NCBI GenBank assembly: GCA_021770615.1
Contig: JAETQR010000035.1
Span: forward strand, 1-36,702
Direction: 5' to 3'
From: Lachnospiraceae bacterium
Lineage (GTDB): Bacteria > Bacillota_A > Clostridia > Lachnospirales > Lachnospiraceae
DNA length: 36,702 nt
Shown piece by piece: positions 15,521 through 23,503 of the stretch (position 1 is its first letter; every line of letters starts with the position of its first letter). The position numbers were made by a program, and so were the translations under genes. A model generated the notes under the pieces. The model was not told where the DNA came from, did no database searches, and saw nothing but the letters and a program-made list of their open reading frames with translations.

Positions 15521-16894
15521 TTACATTTTCATATTGACTTCATTTCTCAGTTTCTCAAGCCCCTGCCGGAACCATATGAAATCCTCTCCCACCGTTTTTT
15601 TAACAGCCTGCCACTCTTCGGAAAAATTTCTCGTCCGCCATGTCTGTTCCCCTTTGATGGAATTGATGATACCGGCAAAGCGAAACCAGAAAACCATAAA
15701 ATTAAACAGAGGCAGGAAAAAGATCATATACCATTTCCTCGCATAATATTTCTGCAGATCCCTGAATTTTGATAAAAACAGTGTGATCGATATATACAAC
15801 AACAAAGAAGAAATTACATATAGAAGGTAAATGATCACCACTGACTGTATGACTAATTTCATCGGATAATTAATAAACGCAAGGCAGATCAGGGCAAAAT
15901 ACCAGATCATACGGGGAAAAGCAAACGTATGGTCAAACATGATGAGACGGATCACAAAATCAGAAAAAAATCCCTTCGCCGGGTTAAGCTTCTTTTTCAT
16001 AAACATGTGGACTACTTCCATTTCACCGCGCTGCCAGCGCTGTCTTTGGACATATAGCTTATTGATGCTCTCGATCGGATCCACAAAAAACATCGCCGAG
16101 TCACAAAGTACCACCTTTTCCTGCAGGTTATCCCGGATCTGGAACGTGACATGGGTATCTTCGCAGATCGTATCCGTATTATAAAGCTGGGTTTTTAAAA
16201 TAGAAGATTTGCGGAAAGCAGAAAAAGCTCCCGACATCGTAAAAATGCTATTAAATTCGGACTGAAAATTCCGCCCCGCTAAAAACGCCTGACAGTATTC
16301 AAAAAACTCCATTTTCAAAAAAAGGCGCCACAAAAATCCCTTTGAGTGATCGATCGCATCTGGATTTGTCATGATCGTACCTGTCACACAGTACACATCC
16401 GAATGATTCTCAAATTTTTTTACAATATTTCTCAGAGCATCCGGATGAAGCACTCCGTCAGAATCAATATGCATGATATACTTGCCAGAGCTGTTAAAGA
16501 GCGCAAGATTAAGTGCCTTTGATTTTCCCTGCTTGGAATTCATCCAGTTGATCGTAAGCTCCGGAAAATCTTTCTGACACTGGCAGAATACCTCAAAACT
16601 ATTGTCCCTGCTCATATTATTTACAAGCATGATATAGATCATCTTATTATCATAGTTGGAATCGTATACAGATTTGATGCAGTCATACAACGTATCCGCT
16701 GAATTGTATACCGGTATGATAAGCGTGATCTCCGGAAGATAAACAAGCTCTTTCTCATTTCTCTGCACGATCTTACGCTTGAGCAGGATAAAAAAATTAA
16801 AAATAGTTGGAATGATTTCCATCATAAGCGGGATAATGATCCACGCAACCCAGAAAACAACAGAACTCCTGAACAGATTAATGATCGCTTTCAT
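15521..16894 (-). CDS. Family 2 glycosyltransferase of the XrtG cluster (TIGR03111-like)
   Basis: A processive-type GT2 enzyme: one N-terminal helix (about 15-38), catalytic domain with LIIPVYNSADTL, the donor-binding HIDSDGVL (DxD), the catalytic CEDTHVTFQI and the Q(R)xRW box VQRQRWQRGEME, then about four helices (330-435). Its layout is that of hyaluronan/poly-GlcNAc synthase-like enzymes that build and extrude a polysaccharide. It overlaps xrtG by 17 bp and belongs to the Gram-positive exosortase cluster. Start: I prefer ATG at 16894; a GTG at 16906 (four residues longer) is possible, but its GAAGG site is only three bases away. Sugar specificity cannot be read from the sequence. Confidence 0.85.
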   Translation of the reverse strand: MKAIINLFRSSVVFWVAWIIIPLMMEIIPTIFNFFILLKRKIVQRNEKELVYLPEITLIIPVYNSADTLYDCIKSVYDSNYDNKMIYIMLVNNMSRDNSFEVFCQCQKDFPELTINWMNSKQGKSKALNLALFNSSGKYIMHIDSDGVLHPDALRNIVKKFENHSDVYCVTGTIMTNPDAIDHSKGFLWRLFLKMEFFEYCQAFLAGRNFQSEFNSIFTMSGAFSAFRKSSILKTQLYNTDTICEDTHVTFQIRDNLQEKVVLCDSAMFFVDPIESINKLYVQRQRWQRGEMEVVHMFMKKKLNPAKGFFSDFVIRLIMFDHTFAFPRMIWYFALICLAFINYPMKLVIQSVVIIYLLYVISSLLLYISITLFLSKFRDLQKYYARKWYMIFFLPLFNFMVFWFRFAGIINSIKGEQTWRTRNFSEEWQAVKKTVGEDFIWFRQGLEKLRNEVNMKM

Positions 16895-17471
16895 AATGGA
16901 ATGCACCTACCTTCTGCCTGATAATATGAGATTTGGTAAACACAAGGAAATACAACATAATCGTACATATATAGAAAAAAATACGCGCAAATACTGTGTG
17001 GGCATAAAAATAAATCCCATCTCCAAAAAAATAGATCAAAATACAGATCAGATAAATACGCAGTACATTGAAAAGAAAGATCGACAGGATTCCCCCAATG
17101 CTCACGACGATCTTCTCATGAAACCGGTACACCGGAAAAAACCAGAGCAACGCCAGAAAAGCCATCGTTTCTATGATTCCCGAGCACTCGAAATCAATAT
17201 ACAGCGACAGGCTGTTTCCCCCATTCTGGATAAACAGCATTCCTTTTTGGAAATAAGAATCAAAAACTCCGGTAAGCTCCCCAAGCATACCGGAGACAAC
17301 TGCTACTGCCTTCTGCAGCGGCACAACCAGTATCGGCTCGAGCCAGACCAGACAGAGCAGAAACATACCCACACTTCCCACCAGATACAGCCAGAAATCC
17401 AGCTTGCATCTTTTTAAAACAGTAAGCACGTAAACCCATATGATTGCAAATACAACAGATAACCAGTTCAT
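16878..17471 (-). CDS. xrtG: Exosortase family protein XrtG
   Basis: A 197-residue integral membrane protein with about six helices. It shows the exosortase/archaeosortase catalytic triad in the right order: Cys96 in DFECSGIIE, Arg138 in NVLRIYLI and His158 in FYAHTVFAR. Exosortases are transpeptidase-like enzymes that process proteins with a C-terminal sorting helix. The length and the surrounding genes (GT2, PTPS-related proteins) identify the Gram-positive type XrtG. Its ATG overlaps the stop codon of the upstream Firmicu-CTERM gene (ATGA), so enzyme and candidate substrate are translationally coupled. It is not related to LPxTG sortases. Confidence 0.9.
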   Translation of the reverse strand: MNWLSVVFAIIWVYVLTVLKRCKLDFWLYLVGSVGMFLLCLVWLEPILVVPLQKAVAVVSGMLGELTGVFDSYFQKGMLFIQNGGNSLSLYIDFECSGIIETMAFLALLWFFPVYRFHEKIVVSIGGILSIFLFNVLRIYLICILIYFFGDGIYFYAHTVFARIFFYICTIMLYFLVFTKSHIIRQKVGAFHYESDH

Positions 17472-18202
17472 CGTACCATTTTCCTTCTTTTTCGATATCG
17501 ATCCAAACCAATCACACTAACTGCAAATACAAAACCAATACCCACTCCCACTAACGGTGATGTGGAGGATCCGGCATATATAAGAGCCTCTGCACCGATA
17601 TTCGGATTTCTTACCGAAATCGTATCAATACTGTCTGCCTCAATTCCAAAATATTTCGTAATATCTTTCATGCTGATACGAAATTCGATCTCATCTCCTT
17701 TTGTATCTGTCGCATGATCCTTATCATATACGGTAAACGCCACCGAACTGTCACAGGATGTATAGTATCCAAGGAATACAGCAAGATTCTTGTGTGTTCC
17801 TTCTGACATACCACCATAGATCGGCACATTCCAATCAATCGCCCCGGTGTCGTCTACACCGAGGATCGGTATCGCGATCTCCTGATCATTGATCTTCAGC
17901 AAGAAGGACTGAATCGACATCTGGCTCTGATACAGCTTATCCATACTTACATGGACATACAGGTAATCTCCATCGCTGTATATATTTCCCTTATGGATAC
18001 AGACTGCATTATTCGAGCGGTAGGTAATATCCGTATCCGGAAAATCTTTCCACTCATCATAATATCCGTCAATACGAATCCCATCTGAACCGACATTCAA
18101 TGCATCCTGTTCTTTTGCATATGAAATTTCCGTCAAAAGCAGTATCCCTATTATAACAACTACCACCGATAACGCAGTCATTCTTTTCAGCATTTTTTTC
18201 AT
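17468..18202 (-). CDS. Secreted protein with Firmicu-CTERM-like sorting tail, candidate XrtG substrate
   Basis: The 244-residue protein has a signal peptide (about 1-29, ending ISYAKEQ), a beta-rich body starting IRIDGYYDEWKDFPD, which resembles CBM9/DOMON-type sugar or heme-binding domains, and a C-terminal tripartite tail: small polar SSTSP, hydrophobic helix LVGVGIGFVFAVSVIGL and basic RYRKRRK. That tail fits the Firmicu-CTERM signal described with XrtG. ATG at 18202 has AAAGGGGG. It is directly upstream of and overlaps xrtG. Being the only such tail in the window, it is the best candidate for XrtG processing, perhaps coupled to glycan attachment. Confidence 0.8.
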   Translation of the reverse strand: MKKMLKRMTALSVVVVIIGILLLTEISYAKEQDALNVGSDGIRIDGYYDEWKDFPDTDITYRSNNAVCIHKGNIYSDGDYLYVHVSMDKLYQSQMSIQSFLLKINDQEIAIPILGVDDTGAIDWNVPIYGGMSEGTHKNLAVFLGYYTSCDSSVAFTVYDKDHATDTKGDEIEFRISMKDITKYFGIEADSIDTISVRNPNIGAEALIYAGSSTSPLVGVGIGFVFAVSVIGLDRYRKRRKMVR

Positions 18203-18217
18203 GCACGATTCCCCCTT

Positions 18218-18667
18218 TTACTTCTCCATCATGCTCAAAAGTTTTTTCTTCCGGTTCAAAATATCTTCAATTCCCTGCCTGCTCTCTTTCTCAGATCTCG
18301 TATGCAACATGATCCGGTTCGATATCATATAGACACACAACGGATTTTCAGAAATTTCAAGCTGATAAAGCCGAAATCCCTTCTTCTTCATCCAATTCAG
18401 GATATCATCATAAAACACTTCGCCGATATCTTCAATACTTGTTCCCAGATTCCGGAATTCCTCCATGTCATTCAGATATTTTCCCTCATAACGTTTCAAA
18501 TATTCCCTGACACTCCGATCCATATCATGAAACAGATATTGTTTATCTATGTTGTGAACACCTACATATAATACAAGCTGAAAAGTATGATAATGCTCGT
18601 TCTTCCTGTCTCCATCCACACTGTGCCCCGCATTAAAATAGTACTTGTAAATATAATATTCCCGCAT
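18218..18667 (-). CDS. PTPS/QueD-like protein 2, catalytic residues missing (first gene of XrtG operon)
   Basis: A 149-residue relative of the PTPS/QueD fold: Tyr-rich first strand YYIYKYYFNAGHS with zinc ligand His15, then His25 and His27 in NEHYHTFQL. The catalytic Cys before the second histidine pair is missing and the usual NPTxEN is changed to GTSIED. It is only distantly similar to the second PTPS-like protein of this operon (13972-14421), yet has the same length. Loss of catalytic residues in both suggests a structural or ligand-binding role for a zinc-bound PTPS fold in surface glycan assembly. The ATG at 18667 has a weak GGTGAG site; 15 bp separate it from the next gene. Confidence 0.7.
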   Translation of the reverse strand: MREYYIYKYYFNAGHSVDGDRKNEHYHTFQLVLYVGVHNIDKQYLFHDMDRSVREYLKRYEGKYLNDMEEFRNLGTSIEDIGEVFYDDILNWMKKKGFRLYQLEISENPLCVYMISNRIMLHTRSEKESRQGIEDILNRKKKLLSMMEK

Positions 18668-18783
18668 TCACTCACCATTTCCATGTCAAAATCATAATTT
18701 TTTTATATATTTCTACTTCGACAATTTCTCATTATTATTTTACCACTTACATAAAAATTTTTCAATAAAATATTGCCGCCATT

Positions 18784-18812
18784 TATTCCCTGTAATTTAT
18801 TTACAGGGAATA
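18784..18812 (-). terminator. Hairpin at the end of icd
   Basis: A perfect 12-bp stem with a 5-base loop (TATTCCCTGTAA at 18784-18795 and its complement at 18801-18812) includes the icd stop codon. The following bases are A+T-rich but lack a strong T-run, so termination is likely but may be leaky into the XrtG operon. Confidence 0.5.
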
Positions 18813-20015
18813 TTCTGCATCCAGCGTCTCTCGGATCGCTTTGATGAAATCCAGGCTGTTCAAAATCACCGGATTCTCACAAGTTGAGATCAAAGACAAA
18901 CTCTTTGTCATTTTGCCATCCTCCACGGTTTTGATACATGCCCGTTCAAGTTTATCCGCAAAAGCCATAAGTTCCGCATTGTTGTCAAGTTCTCCTCTTT
19001 TGCGAAGGGCACCTGTCCATGCAAAAATAGTCGCAATCGAATTGGTAGAGGTCTCCTCCCCCTCAAGATGCTTATAATAATGACGCTGCACGGTCCCATG
19101 CGCCGCCTCATATTCATAGACACCACTTGGCGATACTAACACTGACGTCATCATAGAAAGATCACCATACGCAGTCGCTACCATATCAGACATAACATCG
19201 CCGTCGTAATTTTTACATGCCCAGATAAACCCGCCGTCTGAGCGGATCACCCTGGCTACTGCATCATCGATCAATGTATAAAAATACTCAATACCGAGTT
19301 TCTCAAATTTCTCTTTATATTCAGCGTCATAAATTTCCTGAAAAATATCTTTAAATGTGTGATCATATTTTTTCGAAATGGTATCCTTCGTAGAGAACCA
19401 CAGATCCTGCTTCGTATCAACTGCATATCCAAAACATGCTCTTGCAAAACTGGAAATCGATTCTTTTGTATTATGGATTCCCTGAATGATTCCCTCACCA
19501 TTAAATTCATGTATCACTTCTCGTATTTCTGTTCCATCTTCAGCAGTAAATACCAATTCTGCCTTTCCTTTTCCCGGAACTTTGATCTCTGTATTTTTGT
19601 AAACATCACCGTAAGCATGACGCGCAATCGTGATCGGCTTCGTCCAGTTCTTAACATATGGAATGATTCCTTTTACCAGGATCGGCGCACGGAAAACTGT
19701 ACCGTCTAACGCCGCACGTATCGTTCCATTCGGGGATTTCCACATTTCTTTCAGTTTATATTCTGTCATTCTCGCCGCATTTGGTGTGATCGTCGCACAT
19801 TTTACTGCAACACCATATTTTTTCGTGGCCTCGGCAGAATCGATCGTCACCTGGTCATTCGTTTCGTTTCTGTACTCAAGACCAAGGTCGTAATACTCTG
19901 TCTTTAAATCGATATATGGCAGCAACAGTTCATCCTTTATCATCTGCCATAAAATACGGGTCATTTCATCTCCATCCATCTCCACAAGTGGTGTCGTCAT
20001 TTGAATCTTAGCCAT
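18801..20015 (-). CDS. icd: NADP-dependent isocitrate dehydrogenase, class II
   Basis: Oxidatively decarboxylates isocitrate to 2-oxoglutarate in the cytoplasm. The 404-residue length and motifs [63 protein letters not shown] and [14 protein letters not shown] mark the homodimeric eukaryotic-like class II enzyme. I start at the ATG at 20015 ([20 protein letters not shown]), the family's usual beginning, with GAGAGGCGG upstream; a longer reading frame to 20090 would run into the promoter. In anaerobes with a partial TCA cycle it supplies glutamate. It is a single-gene unit with promoter at 20062-20090. Confidence 0.95.
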   Translation of the reverse strand: MAKIQMTTPLVEMDGDEMTRILWQMIKDELLLPYIDLKTEYYDLGLEYRNETNDQVTIDSAEATKKYGVAVKCATITPNAARMTEYKLKEMWKSPNGTIRAALDGTVFRAPILVKGIIPYVKNWTKPITIARHAYGDVYKNTEIKVPGKGKAELVFTAEDGTEIREVIHEFNGEGIIQGIHNTKESISSFARACFGYAVDTKQDLWFSTKDTISKKYDHTFKDIFQEIYDAEYKEKFEKLGIEYFYTLIDDAVARVIRSDGGFIWACKNYDGDVMSDMVATAYGDLSMMTSVLVSPSGVYEYEAAHGTVQRHYYKHLEGEETSTNSIATIFAWTGALRKRGELDNNAELMAFADKLERACIKTVEDGKMTKSLSLISTCENPVILNSLDFIKAIRETLDAEYSL

Positions 20016-20061
20016 ATTGATCATCCGCCTCTCTTCATCTTTTTTATTGATTTCGCCTATC

Positions 20062-20090
20062 ATCTTACCACATGTAAATCCAGATTTCAA
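20062..20090 (-). promoter_or_regulatory. Predicted sigma-A promoter of icd
   Basis: Minus strand TTGAAA (20085-20090), 17-bp spacer, TAAGAT (20062-20067); start near 20055, 40 bases before the ATG at 20015. Confidence 0.5.
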
Positions 20091-20153
20091 ATTTTTTGCA
20101 AAAAATCACCCGCAAGAAGTAGAACATCTCATTCCCCGGGCTGACATATGAGA

Positions 20154-20228
20154 CAAAAAAATGACCAAAACCACTGAAAACACTTGCAAACAAACCTGCT
20201 AAACATTTTCACTGATTTTGGTCATTTT
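20154..20228 (-). terminator. Rho-independent terminator of the REC-ComFB gene
   Basis: AATGACCAAAA..A.TGAAAA on one arm (about 20159-20180) pairs with 20206-20228 around a 25-base loop; on the minus strand the stem is followed by a run of seven T (20154-20160). Confidence 0.65.
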
Positions 20229-20254
20229 CTATTTATTCATGCTATTTTGCCCGA

Positions 20255-20899
20255 TCAGTCATGCCGCGGATTCGCTCCGATCAGCTGGGCATAGTGGGCG
20301 ATATCTGCTAAAAGATGGATCCGATCGTCCATCGAGGCCAGACGTCCCGCTGTAATGATCGCATTTCCCTTTTCAGTAGTAACATATTTTGGTTTTACAT
20401 TGTTTAGTGTCAGCGTCAGAAGATCCCTCCTGCATTTGAGGCAGGAACAAATCCCCAAGCTATCAATGTTTTTATCAATCTCGGACCGGATCAGATCCTC
20501 CATTACATTATGTACGCCTCTCACTCTTCCGACATCCATCAGATTTTGGATTCTCTTATGGGCAATATCCAGATTGACCGGCTTAAACAAAATATCATCT
20601 GCCCCCATCTCAAATAAATGTGCAATCTCATCCGCCTGTTCCGGCAGTGCGATCGGCAGGACCGGAATGCTTTTATATGCATAATGGTCCTGAAGTTCCT
20701 CTAAAACTTTGAACTGATCTTTTAAAACTTTTTCGAGATCCAGAATAATAAGCTCAATCTGGTCAGAACTGTTTTCCAGATAAGAAATCCCTGCGGCACT
20801 ATCCGCAAGCAGGATACAATCATAATCTGTCTTCAATGATCCTATCAGCGTTTTTTCGATCTGTTCATCATGACTTATCAATAGTATCTTATCCCTCAC
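20255..20899 (-). CDS. Response regulator with C-terminal ComFB domain
   Basis: A 214-residue fusion. Residues 1-120 are a receiver with Asp11/Glu12, phosphoacceptor Asp54 in LIILDLEKV and Lys106 in LFKPVN. Residues 130-185 match the late-competence ComFB family: NVMEDLIRSEID, the cysteine cluster Cys151, Cys153, Cys156 in CSCLKCRRD, and LTLNNVKPKYVTTEKGNAI. ComFB proteins bind zinc, and cyanobacterial members have been reported to bind cyclic dinucleotides. There is no DNA-binding domain and no kinase next to it, so the partner is unknown. The ATG at 20899 is the only good start in frame. Competence itself is not implied. Confidence 0.85.
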   Translation of the reverse strand: MRDKILLISHDEQIEKTLIGSLKTDYDCILLADSAAGISYLENSSDQIELIILDLEKVLKDQFKVLEELQDHYAYKSIPVLPIALPEQADEIAHLFEMGADDILFKPVNLDIAHKRIQNLMDVGRVRGVHNVMEDLIRSEIDKNIDSLGICSCLKCRRDLLTLTLNNVKPKYVTTEKGNAIITAGRLASMDDRIHLLADIAHYAQLIGANPRHD

Positions 20900-20918
20900 A
20901 TTCTTCCCCTCTCCGACT

Positions 20919-20946
20919 CATACAACGAGTATCAAATCATTGTATG
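20919..20946. promoter_or_regulatory. Inverted repeat upstream of the REC-ComFB gene
   Basis: CATACAA (20919-20925) and TTGTATG (20940-20946) flank 14 bp, 20 bp upstream of the ATG at 20899. It could be a leader hairpin or an operator. Further up, the minus strand has an extended -10 (TGATATAAT, about 21022-21030) without a good -35. Confidence 0.35.
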
Positions 20947-21075
20947 AAAATCTTTTTATAAAGGTGAATCCCTGATGCCGTCCCATGATGATTTACAAAT
21001 GACCACCCGTCTATTTTTATTATATCATTTTTTGTCATAAAATAACAGTATTTTTTTAGAAAGCCGATCGTATCA

Positions 21076-21963
21076 TCATTTCCTCCCTTTTACTGCCAGG
21101 ACCGTCGATGTCGAAAAATCCCAGACCGGTATCCCCGCCCCGTATTTTCCCAGTCTTTTATCGTATCGTTCATTTATCCTGTCTTTCAATCTTCTTTCCT
21201 CTTCATCTGTCAATGCATCTGGCGCCAGACGGGCTCCCTTTCTTATCTGGTTTAAAGCGATGATACGGCGGCTGTTGATCTGCCTGACCGCCTCTTCCCC
21301 TGATACGGATGCATTATCCGGACAGTGATCCATAACGGTAAACATCTGCACATCAATATCCCGAAATCCATACTGACCCAGCTTATGCGGATATTCATGC
21401 TCTGTCATTTCATATTTCCCAACTTCATACTGGTCAAATATGTCTGCATCCTTTGACCAGAGCTTTCCCAAGAGTTCCTTTTCTTCCTCCGAACGGTCAT
21501 CCGGCGTCACATCTTTCAGGTTTAACCCCGTCCGGACTGACAATACAGAAATACTTCCACCAGATTTTAAAACCCGATGCTGTTCTCCAAAAAACGAATC
21601 AGGCGGAACATGCTCCGCGACAGTGTAGGAATACACCAGATCAAATGTCTCATCTGCAAACGGCAGACTGCCAATATCTCCTTCGGTAAATGTACAATCC
21701 AACCCTAATTCCTTCGCTTTTTCCCTCGCGTATGTAATATGGTTTCTGTCCCGGTCCAGACCTGTTATATCAAGATCCGGAATCAGCTTTTTCAGCTTAT
21801 GGCAAAACACGCCGCCTCCACAGCCAACCTCCAGTACCTTCATGCCTGGCTCTGCTCCGATATGTTTTAACCACAATTCTTTATTTTCATCCGTGAACCT
21901 GCATTCTCTGCTCACATATAGTTCTTCTGTTGTCTGAACATAATCTGACCAGTAACTGTCCAT
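21076..21963 (-). CDS. Class I SAM-dependent methyltransferase
   Basis: A 295-residue soluble protein with the Rossmann-fold motif I VLEVGCGGGVFCHKL (about residues 40-54), an acidic motif II (ITGLDRDRNH), motif post-II FTEGDIGSLPFADETFDLVYS and VLKSGGSISVLSV, the layout of Methyltransf_11/25 enzymes. A helical C-terminal part ends with VWDFSTSTVLAVKGRK. The substrate is not evident. ATG at 21963 has an AAAGGAGG site with a 7-base spacer. It is a single-gene unit read away from the sigma-factor gene. Confidence 0.85.
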   Translation of the reverse strand: MDSYWSDYVQTTEELYVSRECRFTDENKELWLKHIGAEPGMKVLEVGCGGGVFCHKLKKLIPDLDITGLDRDRNHITYAREKAKELGLDCTFTEGDIGSLPFADETFDLVYSYTVAEHVPPDSFFGEQHRVLKSGGSISVLSVRTGLNLKDVTPDDRSEEEKELLGKLWSKDADIFDQYEVGKYEMTEHEYPHKLGQYGFRDIDVQMFTVMDHCPDNASVSGEEAVRQINSRRIIALNQIRKGARLAPDALTDEEERRLKDRINERYDKRLGKYGAGIPVWDFSTSTVLAVKGRK

Positions 21964-22006
21964 ATAGGCTCCTCCTTTTTCGTTAATTCACGTTTGAATT
22001 TTTGTA

Positions 22007-22042
22007 CATCATTATTATAACAATGATGGTATAAAACCGCAA
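22007..22042 (-). promoter_or_regulatory. Methyltransferase promoter overlapping a dyad
   Basis: Minus strand TTGCGG (22037-22042), 17 bp, TATAAT (22014-22019). The -10 box lies at the centre of a 22-bp near-palindrome CATCATT..AATGATG (22007-22028), a candidate repressor site. Confidence 0.4.
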
Positions 22043-22103
22043 GCAATACCACAATATTTCAATAAACATTACAGCAGCCTGACGGTGCCAGTTTGAACCC
22101 GTT

Positions 22104-22154
22104 CGTTAACTTAACGTCACCAATTTGACACCAAAATGAACCTTTTGATATAAT
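22104..22154 (+). promoter_or_regulatory. Promoter of the sigma-factor gene with upstream dyad
   Basis: TTGACA (22125-22130), 18-bp spacer, TGATATAAT (22146-22154; -10 at 22149-22154) form a strong sigma-A promoter. CGTTAA-C-TTAACG (22104-22116) lies just before the -35 box. About 60 bases of leader precede the GTG at 22224. Confidence 0.6.
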
Positions 22155-22223
22155 ATTCCGTCTATAATAAATGAAACCGGTTTTATAGAAGTACTTAATA
22201 ACAAAACGAAAGGAAGTGATGAT

Positions 22224-22586
22224 GTGGAACAATTTGAACAACTGCTGAAAATACACCGGGTCTATGTCGAACGCTATGTACGATTCCGACTAATCTCCAT
22301 AACGGATGCTGATGATGTTTTACAGGAAGTATACCTGACCGCCTGCGAAAAATTTGAACAGTTAAAAAACAAAGATTCATTCAAAGCATGGCTCATCAGC
22401 ATTGCAAGAAATAAATGCAATGATTATTTCCGAAAAAAAGCAGCCTGGTTGGAAATCCCGATCGACCGGATAATAGAAACAGAATTATCTGACACCAGAT
22501 ATGGCGTTTCAGAAATCCCCGTCGTCAGAGAAACTCTGGCACTCCTTGGTGACAGAGACAAACAGATCCTTTATCTATACTACTAG
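22224..22586 (+). pseudogene. ECF-type sigma factor interrupted by an amber codon
   Basis: The start is GTG at 22224 with AAAGGAAG seven bases before it. The first 120 residues show sigma region 2 (HRVYVERYVRFRLISITDADDVLQ then EVYLTACEKF, SFKAWLISIARNKCNDYFRKK) and the beginning of region 4 (LALLGDRDKQILYLYY). A single TAG at 22584-22586 then stops it. The frame continues without another stop, giving the rest of region 4 and running on into the gene at 22725. Region 4 is needed for -35 recognition, so the truncated product should not work as a normal sigma factor unless the TAG is read through or suppressed. Confidence 0.75.
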
Positions 22587-22724
22587 AAAGAACTTCCCCA
22601 GACAGAAATCGCGAAAACTTTAAATGTTCCTCTGGGGACAGTCAAAAGCCGTCTCTATACCGCCAGACAAAACTTTAAGAACAAATATCCATATCACACA
22701 TGCACATCAAAAGGAGGACTTTAT
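22587..22724 (+). other. Orphaned sigma region 4.2 coding stretch after the amber codon
   Basis: In the same frame the bases encode KELPQTEIAKTLNVPLGTVK and SRLYTARQNFKNKYP, a typical region 4.2 helix-turn-helix, followed by KGGLY, which is encoded by the ribosome binding site of the next gene (AAAAGGAGG at 22709-22717). Only one base change would restore a frame from 22224 to 23495 (423 sense codons). Confidence 0.7.
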
Positions 22725-23495
22725 ATGAGAACATTACCTGCATCTTTACCAGAATATACGATTGAAGAGTGTAACAAAAAACCTTTTTCTGTAAAATGGG
22801 AAGAACTAATGGGATGGTTTCTGGTTCCAAAACCCGGTGAAAAATCATGCTGGGGAATGTATGATATCCCTTCAAGGAAATGCAGTCGTATTTACGATAT
22901 GAAAGTTACTGGAAAAGCAATGGTTCACGGCATTGAGGGCGTCGAGGTAAATGCAAGAGAATCCGATCATCCGGATAAGAAGAAAGTGGTCGACCAGACT
23001 TTTATTGCGCAGCTGACCGAAACCCACTGCCGCTATCTTGCCACCTTCCGGACTGATGGGAACATCCGGAATTATACCACATTTCTTGATGATTCTTTTA
23101 TGGCTAATTGGGGAATTGGAGAAGATAACTGTGGAACTGAGACAAATCTCTCTCCAAAAGGGGTGATAAAAAGAACCGGAAAACATATCACCGGTTCCGG
23201 CAAGGATTTCCTACTGGATATTGTCGGCCGTTATACCGTCACGATCGGCGGCAAAACTTTTGATACCGTTTGTGTCATGGATATTGAAGCGGGTGACTGC
23301 GGTATTGTCTCAGAACAATTCCTTGATAAGAATGGAAGAACAATCCTCTGGCGGAGATTTAACCGGGATGACTGGTCCATCGACCGTTATAACAAGAAGT
23401 GGTCTGAACTGCTTCCGGAAAATGAACAGCTCATCGTCAACGGCAAAACCTACGTACACTGGTATGATTGCATTACAGATTATATCTGCGGTTAG
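22725..23495 (+). CDS. Unknown soluble protein paired or fused with an ECF sigma factor
   Basis: A 256-residue cytoplasmic-looking protein (no signal or helices), rich in Trp and aromatic residues: SVKWEELMGWFLVPKPGEK, SCWGMYDIPSRKCSRIYDMK, GIEGVEVNARE, DWSIDRYNKKWSELLP, TYVHWYDCITDYICG. I recall that this domain occurs as a C-terminal extension of some Firmicute ECF-like sigma factors, which fits its being in the same frame as the sigma gene with no stop other than the amber at 22584. It also has its own very good ribosome binding site (AAGGAGG, 7-base spacing to ATG 22725), so it can be made alone. It may sense a ligand and control the sigma part; its biochemical role is unknown. Confidence 0.65.
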   Translation: MRTLPASLPEYTIEECNKKPFSVKWEELMGWFLVPKPGEKSCWGMYDIPSRKCSRIYDMKVTGKAMVHGIEGVEVNARESDHPDKKKVVDQTFIAQLTETHCRYLATFRTDGNIRNYTTFLDDSFMANWGIGEDNCGTETNLSPKGVIKRTGKHITGSGKDFLLDIVGRYTVTIGGKTFDTVCVMDIEAGDCGIVSEQFLDKNGRTILWRRFNRDDWSIDRYNKKWSELLPENEQLIVNGKTYVHWYDCITDYICG

Positions 23496-23503
23496 CTGTT
23501 GAG

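Noticed and set aside
18668..18783. Promoter of the xrtG operon
   Set aside because: The A+T-rich stretch offers several poor boxes (for example TTGTCG and TATATA) but no pair with good spacing, so I do not place one.
22584..22586. TAG read as pyrrolysine
   Set aside because: The position is an ordinary helix residue in sigma region 4, there is no sign of a pyl gene in the window, and this would be an unlikely site for pyrrolysine.
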